A stretch of DNA of 64,000 nt from positions 1 to 64,000 of the forward strand of contig CABHOK010000007.1 in assembly GCA_902168205.1 (NCBI GenBank), given 5' to 3'. Shown here piece by piece: positions 8,315 through 17,559 of the stretch. This stretch comes from an uncultured Chitinophaga sp. GTDB taxonomy: Bacteria; Bacteroidota; Bacteroidia; Cytophagales; Cyclobacteriaceae. Positions within the stretch are counted from its first letter, which is position 1. Every line of letters begins with the position of its first letter. A program made the translations under genes and the position numbers. The notes below the pieces were generated by a model. That model saw only the letters and a program-made list of their open reading frames with translations. It did not search any database and was not told the origin of the DNA.

Positions 8315-11300
8315 ATGCTCAGGAACCACTTCCTACGTACGCTATTGCTTTGCTCTTTTTTGATGAACGAAGCTTTCTCCCAATCTCCGTTGGAAAAAGT
8401 TAAATTCTCGAGGATAGCGGCTGCTTTATCAAACCCGCATGTGTCAAGCATCCTGCAAGATTCACGTGGTTTTTTGTGGATCGGTACAGAAGACGGACTC
8501 AACCGGTTCGATGGTTATGAGATAACGGTGTATCGAAATATTCCGAATGATACAACGAGTCTGTCGAAAAATGTTATTCTTAAATTGTTTGAAGACAAAC
8601 GTGGTGTACTGTGGGTGAGCACAAGCAGTGGTGGTCTTCACATCTATAATCGTGAGCAGGATAATTTCAAACGACTGCCGCAATACTCGTTTGACTGCGA
8701 GGTAGCTGAATTCCACGAAGACGATACCAGTGTATGGATTGCAGGTTTACGTCATGACAAAGCTTTTGCTGAACAAATAAGTAAGCGAAACGGTCGTAAT
8801 CAATACTACGAACTTCTCAATTCACGTAACCCGGTACACGCCCTCATCCCGGCATCTGATCATGAGTTCTGGGTGGGAGTTCGTGGAGTCGGACTCTTTC
8901 GCTGGAATTTGAAAGAGAAATATATACGTCAGCAAGGCCCTCCGATAAGGCTTCAGCGGGCTGTAAAAGATGGCAATAACAATTTATGGGTTGCCGCACG
9001 CGGAGGAGTACAAAAATATGATATAGCGAGGAATAAATATATACTCTATAATTCAGGCACCACTCCTGCCCTGCCGATAGACGATGTATTGAATGTTTGC
9101 ATGGACAGAAATTACCTTTGGATCGGCACAGAAAATGGCGGCCTCTGCAGGCTGAATACCATTACCAATGAATTACTAACATTTCAAGCCAGCAAAAATG
9201 ATCCGGAATCGCTGCCGGATAATTCCATTCACGCACTCTATAAAGACCGCGAGGGACGCGTATGGGTAGGCACCTTTTCCAATGGTGTAGCAGTTATAGA
9301 CAGGATGCATGAAAAATTCATGGAGGTTGATATACCCATGGAAAACAACAACGTAAAAGCGATCATACTTGACTCGAAGAACCGCTTATGGGTTGGTACA
9401 GAAGGCGGATTAATCATGAAATCGGCGAGCGGTATAAAATACTATAAACATACAACTGCCAAAGAAAGTCTGCAGGCAAATCCTGTACTTGCTATATACG
9501 AGGATACACAACAACGTATCTGGATAGGTACCTGGGGAGGCGGCCTCAATCGCTATGATGAGGTACACGACAACTTCGTGCACTATATGCCGGATGAAAA
9601 ACGCAGAGGTTCTCTTTCCAATCCCAATGTATTTGCCATATCACAATCCAGTAAAACGCACGAGATACTGGTTGGCACGTATGATGGTCTGAATGTACTA
9701 TCCGATGAACGTGCAGGTACTTTCGAATATATCCGAGAAAGGCAATTTGAATTCAACAACTATATACATACTATATACGAAGACAAAAAAGGAAATATCT
9801 GGATAGGCACCATCGAAGAGCTATTACAATACGATCCTGCAAAAAAAAGTCTGACGCGGTTTGAGACAGCAACACACCCGGACTCGGTACAGGTAAGTGG
9901 TCTGTGTACCAGTATATTTGAAGACAGCCAGGGGCGGCTGTGGGTTGGTACCCGTAAAGGTCTGCATCTTCTCATCAATGGCACGTTCAAAAAGAGATAT
10001 ACTACGCGCGATGGATTACGTAACAATATGATACAGGCTATGCTCGAAGATGATCATGGTAACTTGTGGCTGAGCACCTCGGCCGGCATATCGCGGTTCA
10101 ATCCCGACACGGGTATATTTCGAAATTACGATGTTGCCGATGGTTTACCCAGCAACGACTATAAAGCCAACGCAAGCCTTCGGTATAGGAACAATCAATT
10201 CCTCTTTGGCGGTAAAGGCATTACTGTTTTCAATCCCGACAGCGTGCGCGACAATCTCTTTGCACCGGGAGTTTTCATAACTGAACTCGGCATTCTCAAT
10301 GAACCTGTCAGACCGGGTGATCTCGGAGGTATATTGCAACGGCAGATCAGCGAAACGAAAATACTGACACTTCCTCCCGAGTATAACTTCTTTTCGTTAA
10401 AATATGTAGCGCTCAATTTTACCGCTCCCGATAAAAATCAGTATGCCTATAAACTCGAGGGTTTTCATTCCGATTGGAATTATGTAGGCGACCAGCGATC
10501 GGTTATGTTTACCAACCTTGATCCGAATATATATACTTTCAGGGTAAAAGCCAGTAACAACGATGGCGTCTGGAATGAACAAGGTGCTACCCTGGTAATC
10601 CGTATACTGCCACCGTGGTGGGGCACATGGTGGGCAAAACTGACCGGTATATTTGTGCTCACAGCAGTTGCTGTCGCTATCTATAAATTGCGCGTTCGTA
10701 ACATCAAACGGCATAACAGGATGTTGGAGCTACAGGTACAGAAGCGAACCGAAGAACTGGAACAACAGAATGAAGAACTGATTCAGAGCCAGGAAGAAAT
10801 ATCGGCACAACGCGATATCGTATCAGCACAAAATGTGGAGTTGCAAAAAGCCCGTGAGACAATCGAGAAACAGAACGAAGAAATAACATTACGAAACGAA
10901 ACACTCGAGGCACAGGTTGAAGAACGAACGCGTGATTTGGTTGAATATAATCAGCAACTGGAACAGTTCGCTTTCATCTCGGCTCATAACTTGCGCGCAC
11001 CTGTAGCGAGGATACTGGGCCTCGGTCATATATTGGACATCTGTCACAACGATTTGAAAGAGGCCATGATGATTGTGGATAAGATTGTATTTACCACAGA
11101 AGAGCTCGATCGTGTTGTAAAAGATCTCAACACCGTGCTCGAAGCGCGGAGAAACTCGGCATCGGTAATTGCACCTGTGAACCTGGAAGAAGAGTTGCGC
11201 CTCATCAAGATAAACATGGAGAAAGAGATACAGGACACACAAACTATATTTGTCGAAGATTTCTCGAACGGTGCTACGGTCTGGACTGTGAAGGCTTACC

Positions 11301-11635
11301 TCGATAGTATATTACTGAACCTGATCGGCAATGCCATTAAATATAGGCACCCGGAAAGAAAGCCGGTCGTGAGCATTCGCTCGGAAGTAAAGGATAATTA
11401 CTTTCACGTAACGATACAAGACAATGGACTCGGTATGGACACGGCCTTATATAAGGACAAGATCTTTACACTATATCGCCGTTTTCATTTACATATTGAA
11501 GGAAAAGGCATGGGCCTATATTTGGTTAAAACGCAGATGACCGCGATGGGTGGCAAAGTTGATGTGGAAAGTAAACCTGATGAAGGCTCAACCTTTCATC
11601 TCTTTTTTAAACATACTCCCGGAGCGGGTGGGTAA
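8315..11635 (+). CDS. propeller-type (Reg_prop/Y_Y_Y) sensor histidine kinase
   Basis: This large protein (about 1106 residues) starts with a signal peptide and then has two seven-bladed propellers built from Reg_prop repeats with the recurrent LWIGT/VWVGT motif (about 40-640). A Y_Y_Y domain follows (about 685-760). A membrane span lies near 777-797 and a long coiled coil near 800-870. The dimerisation helix carries His891 in AHNLRAPVAR, and the HATPase N-box is NLIGNAIKY near residue 1002, with DNGLGM and GKGMGLYL after it. This is the sensor half of the Bacteroidota hybrid two-component systems, but the receiver and AraC output are missing, so it needs a separate regulator. No polysaccharide locus is adjacent. 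The ATG at 8315 is preferred over a GTG at 8297. Confidence 0.92.
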   Translation: MLRNHFLRTLLLCSFLMNEAFSQSPLEKVKFSRIAAALSNPHVSSILQDSRGFLWIGTEDGLNRFDGYEITVYRNIPNDTTSLSKNVILKLFEDKRGVLWVSTSSGGLHIYNREQDNFKRLPQYSFDCEVAEFHEDDTSVWIAGLRHDKAFAEQISKRNGRNQYYELLNSRNPVHALIPASDHEFWVGVRGVGLFRWNLKEKYIRQQGPPIRLQRAVKDGNNNLWVAARGGVQKYDIARNKYILYNSGTTPALPIDDVLNVCMDRNYLWIGTENGGLCRLNTITNELLTFQASKNDPESLPDNSIHALYKDREGRVWVGTFSNGVAVIDRMHEKFMEVDIPMENNNVKAIILDSKNRLWVGTEGGLIMKSASGIKYYKHTTAKESLQANPVLAIYEDTQQRIWIGTWGGGLNRYDEVHDNFVHYMPDEKRRGSLSNPNVFAISQSSKTHEILVGTYDGLNVLSDERAGTFEYIRERQFEFNNYIHTIYEDKKGNIWIGTIEELLQYDPAKKSLTRFETATHPDSVQVSGLCTSIFEDSQGRLWVGTRKGLHLLINGTFKKRYTTRDGLRNNMIQAMLEDDHGNLWLSTSAGISRFNPDTGIFRNYDVADGLPSNDYKANASLRYRNNQFLFGGKGITVFNPDSVRDNLFAPGVFITELGILNEPVRPGDLGGILQRQISETKILTLPPEYNFFSLKYVALNFTAPDKNQYAYKLEGFHSDWNYVGDQRSVMFTNLDPNIYTFRVKASNNDGVWNEQGATLVIRILPPWWGTWWAKLTGIFVLTAVAVAIYKLRVRNIKRHNRMLELQVQKRTEELEQQNEELIQSQEEISAQRDIVSAQNVELQKARETIEKQNEEITLRNETLEAQVEERTRDLVEYNQQLEQFAFISAHNLRAPVARILGLGHILDICHNDLKEAMMIVDKIVFTTEELDRVVKDLNTVLEARRNSASVIAPVNLEEELRLIKINMEKEIQDTQTIFVEDFSNGATVWTVKAYLDSILLNLIGNAIKYRHPERKPVVSIRSEVKDNYFHVTIQDNGLGMDTALYKDKIFTLYRRFHLHIEGKGMGLYLVKTQMTAMGGKVDVESKPDEGSTFHLFFKHTPGAGG

Positions 11636-11661
11636 TGCGCATGGGTGTTTATTAACAATGA

Positions 11662-12324
11662 TCACTTCCCCGCTTTCTCCACGAGTAATTTCTCGCATAC
11701 TACGTTACTCAAAACTTCGCGGTATTTTCTCAGGTATGTAATGGTCATGCTTCCATCATACTTTTCGATAGATTCGATTTTGATGACTACACCGAGATGT
11801 AGTTTCTTGCCGTTTAAGAATATCAGGAAGTCTTCGGATGAATGTGTTAGTGCCGATAGGCTTACTGTATCGCCAGGCTTGCAGTCTGAAAGTTTTTGAT
11901 ACGATTTCCAAACGATCTTTCCATTCTTATCGGGGATGGGAGATCCGTGCGGATCAATCGTAGGATTACCCAACAGTTCATCCATTCGATCAAAGAATGC
12001 TGGTGACTGAATGTGCTCAATCTGCTCAGCTATTTCATGCACTACCTCCCAGCCAAATCCCATTTTCTCAACCAGGAACATTTCGGTAAGTCTGTGCTTT
12101 CGTATTACCAGTGCAGCCTCACGTTTACCTTTAGCTGTAAGCGAAATGGGTTTATACTTTTCATAGTTTACAAGCCCTTGCTTGCAAAGGTTCCGAACCA
12201 TGCTGTTTACCGTAGGTGTACTTACCTCAAGTACATTGCTTAAGTCGGTTGCACTGATCTCCCCCTGCTCATTGGCCAGGTTAAATAAAGCTTTCAGGTA
12301 ATTCTCCTCTGTTTGCGAAGCCAT
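11662..12324 (-). CDS. DtxR/MntR-family metal-dependent repressor
   Basis: The 220-residue protein has an N-terminal winged helix (about 1-65, with the STPTVNSMVRNL recognition helix), a metal-binding dimerisation domain (about 66-140) with HRLTEMFL and the VVHEIAEQIEH histidine/glutamate pattern, and a C-terminal FeoA/SH3-like domain (about 155-215). Proteins of this family bind Fe(II) or Mn(II) and repress uptake genes. It is divergent from a TonB-dependent receptor gene, and a perfect palindrome lies between them, as expected for autoregulation of a metal-uptake unit. Which metal is sensed is not decidable here. The ATG at 12324 is chosen over a TTG at 12327. Confidence 0.92.
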   Translation of the reverse strand: MASQTEENYLKALFNLANEQGEISATDLSNVLEVSTPTVNSMVRNLCKQGLVNYEKYKPISLTAKGKREAALVIRKHRLTEMFLVEKMGFGWEVVHEIAEQIEHIQSPAFFDRMDELLGNPTIDPHGSPIPDKNGKIVWKSYQKLSDCKPGDTVSLSALTHSSEDFLIFLNGKKLHLGVVIKIESIEKYDGSMTITYLRKYREVLSNVVCEKLLVEKAGK

Positions 12325-12342
12325 CAACTCTTTCCGTAATTA

Positions 12343-12376
12343 TAGTTATCGGTTATACCGCTAATTGTTATCCGTT
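12343..12376. repeat. GTTATCCGTTAT-type degenerate repeat
   Basis: GTTATCGGTTATACCG and TTGTTATCCG words lie upstream of the DtxR gene. They resemble the stretches at 5948-5980, 7966-8000 and 33298-33412. Confidence 0.35.
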
Positions 12377-12425
12377 TTTCAGCTGTAATTGTCAAAGATA
12401 TAAATATTTCTCAGCGGAATAATTT

Positions 12426-12441
12426 GTTAGATAAATCTAAC
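12426..12441. promoter_or_regulatory. 16-bp palindrome, probable DtxR-family operator
   Basis: GTTAGAT and ATCTAAC are perfect 7-base arms around AA, 39 bases upstream of the TonB receptor start and 102 bases upstream of the dtxR-like start. The TTAG/CTAA ends match the general shape of DtxR and MntR operators. A TAATTTTA sequence just downstream could be the -7 element of the receptor promoter, so binding here would block the promoter. Confidence 0.6.
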
Positions 12442-12479
12442 TTTATAATTTTACTAATATAAATTTTAATTTAACAATA

Positions 12480-14762
12480 ATGAAAATAAATATTTTTACA
12501 ACTCTTATTATTATATACCACGTTCAGGCCTTTGGACAGGCCGGGACTATTTCCGGAAAAGTTACCGAACATGGGCAGCCCCTACCTTTTGTCAGTATTA
12601 TGGTGAAGGGCTCTTCACTCGCAGACGTTACAGATGAATCCGGCATATTTACCATTCGCAACATTCCGTTTGGACATTATACTGTGACAACTTCTGCTGT
12701 AGGATATGAACCGCAGAGCCGTGAGGTGTCTCTGTCTGAAAAGAATGAGACCATTACACTCGATTTTATATTGAAGGAATCGGTATCTGAATTGCAGGAA
12801 GTAGTGATATCCGGCACCATGAAAGAAGTGAGTCGTATGGACAGCCCGGTGCCGGTGGAAGTATATACTTCCTCTTTTTTCAGAGCTAACCCCACTCCTT
12901 CCCTGTTCGAATCTTTGCAAAATATAAATGGCGTCAGGCCGCAGCTTAACTGTAACGTCTGCAATACGGGCGATATTCATATCAATGGCCTGGAAGGTCC
13001 TTATACCATGATCCTTATTGACGGTATGCCTATCGTGAGCGGATTGTCCACGGTGTATGGTCTCACCGGTATACCGCAGGCATTGATTGAGCGTATGGAA
13101 ATTGTGAAAGGTCCTGCCTCTACACTCTATGGCTCGGAAGCTGTCGGTGGACTGATCAACGTTATTACAAAGAACCCCGCGCGCGCTCCTATACTATCCG
13201 TTGACGTAATGGGATCATCGTGGGCGGAAGTAAATACCGACCTCGGCATTAAATTTAACCACGGTGAAAAAGCGCAGAGTTTATTGGGCGTAAATTACTT
13301 CAACTATCAAAACCGCATCGATAACAATCACGATAACTTTACAGATGTTACGCTGCAAAACAGAATTTCCGTTTTCAACAAGTGGAAAATACAACGCAAG
13401 GATAACAAAACATTGTCAATAGCCGCGCGGTATAATTATGAAGACCGCTGGGGAGGCGATATGCGATGGACACCTGAATACCGGGGAAGTGATGAAATTT
13501 ATGGTGAAAGTATATATACAAGTCGCTGGGAAATGTTTGGCATTTACCAACTGCCAGTAGAAGAGAATATAAATTTTCAATTCAGTGCCAACGGACACAA
13601 CCAGAATTCATTCTATGGAACAACGTCTTACGATGCCGATCAATATATAGCGTTTGGACAACTAACCTGGAACAAGCAACTTGGACAGCGCCATGCTGTA
13701 TTACTGGGTACAGCCTACCGGTATACCTTCTATGACGACAACACGCCTGCCACGGTGGGGACAGACGGTAATAACCCTTCTGTTACATCTCTGCCAGGTG
13801 TTTTCGCGCAGGATCAAATCAAGCTGAGCGAATTCAACGACCTTTTGCTGGGTGTTCGCTACGATCACAACAGTGTTCATGGCGCTATCTTTTCACCTCG
13901 GCTAAACTATAAATGGACAACGCGCAACAAACAAACTGTTGTGAGACTTAGCGCAGGAAATGGTTACCGTGTAGCGAATGTCTTTACCGAAGACCATGCT
14001 GCACTGACAGGCGCCCGGCAAGTAATATTTACCGAATCGCTAAAGCCGGAAACATCGTGGAACACTAACCTGAACGTTGTGAAAAAGATATATACTGCAA
14101 CCGGCACTTTTATAGGCATCGATGCAAGCGCGTTCTATACATACTTTACCAACCGCATTATTCCGGACTATGAAACAGATCCCAACAAAATCATCTATAG
14201 CAACCTGGATGGCTCGGCTGTATCCAAAGGTGTGTCAATGAACGTTGATGTATCCTGGGCGAACGGTTTAAAAATACTGGCCGGGTTTACAGCGCAGGAC
14301 GTAGTGGTAACTGAAAACGGTGAAACCTATCAGCAGCTGCTAACTGAACGGTTCTCGGGTGTGTGGAATGCAGGATATACTTTCGGGAATTCTGGTTTTT
14401 CGATTGACTATACCGGCAATGTATATGGCCCGATGCGACTTCCTTTACTGGGAGAACTCGACAACCGCGCGGAGTATTCTCCATGGTGGAGTATACAGAA
14501 CATTCAGGTCACACGGAAATTTCAAAAAGGCTGGGAAGTATATGGAGGTATTAAAAACCTGTTAAACTATACGCCACCGGTCAATAGTATAGCACGTCCG
14601 TTTGATCCGTTTGATCGCTATGTACAGTTCGATGGCAATGGACAGGTGGTAGCAACGGCCGACAACCCGCATGCGCTTACGTTCGATCCCTCCTATGTAT
14701 TTGCACCCAACCAGGGTATACGCGGATTTATCGGGGCACGCTACACCTTAAATCAGCCGTGA
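12480..14762 (+). CDS. TonB-dependent outer-membrane receptor, probable metal or metal-chelate uptake
   Basis: A signal peptide (about 1-19) is followed by a CarboxypepD_reg-like domain (about 23-105), a plug domain (about 120-235) and a C-terminal beta-barrel to residue 760. The plug shows INGLEGPYTMILIDGMPI and the IVKGPASTLYGSEAVGGLINVITK-type end (only key parts given). It carries a Cys-x-x-Cys pair in NCNVCN, which is unusual for a plug. There is no SusD partner, so it is not a glycan SusC. Its divergent position from a DtxR repressor, with a shared palindrome, points to iron, manganese or chelate uptake repressed when metal is plentiful. The substrate is inference. Confidence 0.9.
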   Translation: MKINIFTTLIIIYHVQAFGQAGTISGKVTEHGQPLPFVSIMVKGSSLADVTDESGIFTIRNIPFGHYTVTTSAVGYEPQSREVSLSEKNETITLDFILKESVSELQEVVISGTMKEVSRMDSPVPVEVYTSSFFRANPTPSLFESLQNINGVRPQLNCNVCNTGDIHINGLEGPYTMILIDGMPIVSGLSTVYGLTGIPQALIERMEIVKGPASTLYGSEAVGGLINVITKNPARAPILSVDVMGSSWAEVNTDLGIKFNHGEKAQSLLGVNYFNYQNRIDNNHDNFTDVTLQNRISVFNKWKIQRKDNKTLSIAARYNYEDRWGGDMRWTPEYRGSDEIYGESIYTSRWEMFGIYQLPVEENINFQFSANGHNQNSFYGTTSYDADQYIAFGQLTWNKQLGQRHAVLLGTAYRYTFYDDNTPATVGTDGNNPSVTSLPGVFAQDQIKLSEFNDLLLGVRYDHNSVHGAIFSPRLNYKWTTRNKQTVVRLSAGNGYRVANVFTEDHAALTGARQVIFTESLKPETSWNTNLNVVKKIYTATGTFIGIDASAFYTYFTNRIIPDYETDPNKIIYSNLDGSAVSKGVSMNVDVSWANGLKILAGFTAQDVVVTENGETYQQLLTERFSGVWNAGYTFGNSGFSIDYTGNVYGPMRLPLLGELDNRAEYSPWWSIQNIQVTRKFQKGWEVYGGIKNLLNYTPPVNSIARPFDPFDRYVQFDGNGQVVATADNPHALTFDPSYVFAPNQGIRGFIGARYTLNQP

Positions 14763-14789
14763 CCAGCCTGCAGTCTTTGTATCTGGCGT

Positions 14790-15293
14790 CTAGCCAATCA
14801 GTTGCTTCTTTCGTTCACAACGCTTGATGGAGTCTGCAGCAGTTTCGATGCTCTTGGCATCGAACGAGTTTTGTATATGCAGGCGGAAGTAGTGAATGGC
14901 ATCGTCAAGTTTACCCTGCGCTTCGCGGAGCAATCCATATTCATTGTAGATAGTTGCATAGCTGATGCCGGATACTTTGATAGCGAGTTCGAGTACACGC
15001 TCGAGGTCGTCATACTTGCGAAGTGTAGAAAGACAATAGCAATAGTTGTAGTATGCTGCCGGGTATTCGGGCGAGAATTTTATGGCGAGCCGGTAATGTT
15101 CTTCGGCCTGCGCATAGTTTTTAAATTTAGTTTCGTAGAGCCAACCCAGGTGATTATGTGCTTTTCCGAAATCAGGTGCTTCCGCCAGTATCTCTTCCAA
15201 CAGGTGTGCTGCTTCACTTAATCGTCCTTCACTGATCATGCGGTCAGCACTCAGGAATTTTTCTTCGAGGTAAAAATTAGTCGTGTCGCTCAT
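14790..15293 (-). CDS. TPR-repeat protein
   Basis: The 167-residue protein is built of about four tetratricopeptide repeats (roughly 10-150), with typical pattern residues such as AHNHLGWLYE and ATIYNEYGLLREAQGKLDDAIHYF. It has no signal peptide and is probably a cytoplasmic scaffold. It is the last gene of a minus-strand run folC-trmB-TPR, 16 bases after trmB. No specific partner can be inferred. Confidence 0.8.
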   Translation of the reverse strand: MSDTTNFYLEEKFLSADRMISEGRLSEAAHLLEEILAEAPDFGKAHNHLGWLYETKFKNYAQAEEHYRLAIKFSPEYPAAYYNYCYCLSTLRKYDDLERVLELAIKVSGISYATIYNEYGLLREAQGKLDDAIHYFRLHIQNSFDAKSIETAADSIKRCERKKQLIG

Positions 15294-15309
15294 AACCGAA
15301 AGTTAAATA

Positions 15310-15963
15310 TTAAAAGTGAAAACGAAGATACTTTATAGTCTCTCCTTTGGCGGCAAACGCTTCTTCGTAACGTGTCTTGATATCAAAACATTCCGGACGA
15401 AGTTCGGAAGCATATACATCGTTTGTAAATTTCAGATCGCTGATGTCAGTCCGGTTCTGCGCTTCTTCCAATGTATACTCATACAGAATCGTGTTGTCTG
15501 TTTTCAAGCGCACATAGCCTCCGGGTTTCAACAAGCGTTTATACATCTCCATGAAACGCGGACTTGTCAAGCGTCTTTTTATATCACGCTTGGTCGGACG
15601 CGGATCGGGAAAGGTAAGCCACACTTCATCAATCTCACCGGGTTCAAAGAAATTCTCAATCAACAGTATATGCGTACGCAGAAAAGCCACGTTGGTCAGG
15701 TTCTCTTCTACTGCCACGGTGCTCCCCTTCCATATTCGTTCACCCTTTACATCTACACCTATAAAATTGCGTTCCGGGAAAAGTCGGCCGAGTCCTACGG
15801 AATATTCTCCACGACCACACGCCAATTCTACGGTTATCGGTTTATCATTTTTAAAATGTTCTTCCCGCCACTTTCCTTTAATTGTTTTATAGATCGGTTT
15901 GGTAGGTTCGATCACGTTAGTTCTTTCTTCGATGATCTTAAAACGTTCGAGTTTACGCTTCAC
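15310..15963 (-). CDS. trmB: tRNA (guanine-N7-)-methyltransferase
   Basis: TrmB uses S-adenosylmethionine to make m7G46 in tRNA variable loops. The 217-residue sequence has the SAM-binding ELACGRGEYSVGLG (motif I, about 48-61), FIGVDVKGERIWKG (motif II region), and the family hallmark EVWLTFPDPRPTKRDIKRRLT (key residues FPDP; about 120-140), and ends with the usual TKYEE-like segment (TRYEEAFAAKG). Length is normal. It sits 45 bases after folC on the same strand. The product call is secure. Confidence 0.95.
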   Translation of the reverse strand: MKRKLERFKIIEERTNVIEPTKPIYKTIKGKWREEHFKNDKPITVELACGRGEYSVGLGRLFPERNFIGVDVKGERIWKGSTVAVEENLTNVAFLRTHILLIENFFEPGEIDEVWLTFPDPRPTKRDIKRRLTSPRFMEMYKRLLKPGGYVRLKTDNTILYEYTLEEAQNRTDISDLKFTNDVYASELRPECFDIKTRYEEAFAAKGETIKYLRFHF

Positions 15964-16008
15964 AAAAATTTATATTCTGAGTTTTACTAATTCAAATACT
16001 ACTTCTAA

Positions 16009-17304
16009 CTATAGTCCTTCGATCTCGGCCACTACAAATGTACTTCCACCAATGAAGATCACATCTTCGGCAGAAGCTTTCGCGCGCGCCCGTTGAATGG
16101 CTTCATTTACATTGGCAATTACCTCGCCTTTCAATCCTGTACTGCGTGCTTTTTCAGCCAATATACCTGCCTCCAGTGCGCGCGGTATAGAAGCCTGGCA
16201 AAAGTAGTAGTTCGCTTCCTTCGGCAAAAGCTCCAGTACACCGGATATATCTTTATCTTTTACCATACCAATGACCATGAACAGTCTCTTGTATGAAAGC
16301 TGTTGAAGCTGTTTCACCACCTGCGTAACACCATCGAGGTTATGACCGGTATCACACACGATCAACGGGTTTGTTCCCAACTTTTGCCAGCGACCTTTCA
16401 AACCGGTTTGAGACATTACTTTCATGAGGCCATCCACCAGTTGCTCATCGGTGATTTTCCAGCCTTGCTGTCTCAAAACATCAATGGCGCAAAGAACACC
16501 CGCCAGGTTTTTCTGTTGATAGATACCTTGCAACGGTAGGGCTATGCCTGTATGAGCGGGTTTTCCGTTTTTCAATGCATCAAAAAGTATGGTGCCCTTC
16601 TCTTCGCGAAACTGAACGGTATATACATCGGATGCAAAGCGTAACGGTGCTGTCTCGGCTGCCGCCTTGCTCCTGAATACATCGGCAATGCCCGGCTGTT
16701 GTTCACTCACCACTACGGGTACATTCTTTTTAATGATTCCTGCTTTTTCAGCAGCGATCTTTTCGAGTGTATCACCTAAAAGATCGGTATGATCCCATCC
16801 TATATTTGTGATCAGCGAAAGCTCAGGTGTAATCACATTCGTGGAATCAAGTCTTCCGCCCAGTCCTACTTCAATCACGGCCACATCAACCTGCTCATGC
16901 ACAAAATAATCAAATGCCATCGCTACCGTAATCTCAAAAAAAGAAGGTTTCACACGTTCGATCACCGGTTGAATACGATTCACAAAATCCACCACGAATT
17001 GCTCCGATACTTCTTTACCATTCACGCGAATCCGTTCCGTAAATGACTTGAGATGAGGTGAAGTATATAACCCGGTTTTGTACCCGGCTGATTGCAACAC
17101 AGACGCCAGCATGTGCGAGGTACTTCCCTTACCGTTAGTGCCTGCAATGTGAATGGACTTGAACTTTCGCTGCGGATTATCAAGTGCTTCACACAGTGCT
17201 ATGGTATTAGACAGATCACTCTTGAATGCAACCGACCCGACCCGCTGAAACATGGGAAGATTCGCGTACAGATACTGGAGAACATCTTCGTATTGCGTGA
17301 ACAT
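16009..17304 (-). CDS. folC: folylpolyglutamate/dihydrofolate synthase
   Basis: FolC joins glutamate to dihydropteroate or folates using ATP. The Mur-ligase ATP motif GTNGKGSTSHML is at about residues 57-68, followed by YTSPHLKSFTERIRVNG and the central VIEVGLGGRLDSTN and NIGWDHTDLLGDT motifs; the C-terminal domain has the DTGHNLDG motif. At 431 residues it has family length. The ATG at 17304 (MFTQYED) is preferred; an ATG at 17340 would add 12 residues without family similarity. It leads the operon with trmB and the TPR gene. Confidence 0.95.
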   Translation of the reverse strand: MFTQYEDVLQYLYANLPMFQRVGSVAFKSDLSNTIALCEALDNPQRKFKSIHIAGTNGKGSTSHMLASVLQSAGYKTGLYTSPHLKSFTERIRVNGKEVSEQFVVDFVNRIQPVIERVKPSFFEITVAMAFDYFVHEQVDVAVIEVGLGGRLDSTNVITPELSLITNIGWDHTDLLGDTLEKIAAEKAGIIKKNVPVVVSEQQPGIADVFRSKAAAETAPLRFASDVYTVQFREEKGTILFDALKNGKPAHTGIALPLQGIYQQKNLAGVLCAIDVLRQQGWKITDEQLVDGLMKVMSQTGLKGRWQKLGTNPLIVCDTGHNLDGVTQVVKQLQQLSYKRLFMVIGMVKDKDISGVLELLPKEANYYFCQASIPRALEAGILAEKARSTGLKGEVIANVNEAIQRARAKASAEDVIFIGGSTFVVAEIEGL

Positions 17305-17559
17305 GGGCGCGAAAATAATTCCTTCACACGCATTGTCCATGATTCGTGCGGATAACTTTCCGACAACTGTCTGCGGAGAAAACGGGTAGCGGATTTTTAA
17401 AAGATTTTCAAAAAACTACTCCAATTTTAATCAAGCAGGGTAAAACGTAAACCACCTAAAACGTTTTCGGTCATTTTTTATGCAAACGAAAGTCAGAATT
17501 TAACCATATCTTAAAAAAAATGGCGATTTTTGAAGTACAACCAGAACTTTTAAACGCCT
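17305..17559. other. divergent folC-amtB intergenic region
   Basis: No gene is visible. The stretch is AT-rich with several A and T runs. I looked for sigma-54 (TGGC-N8-TTGC) and TAnnTTTG boxes before amtB and found no convincing match. Confidence 0.35.
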
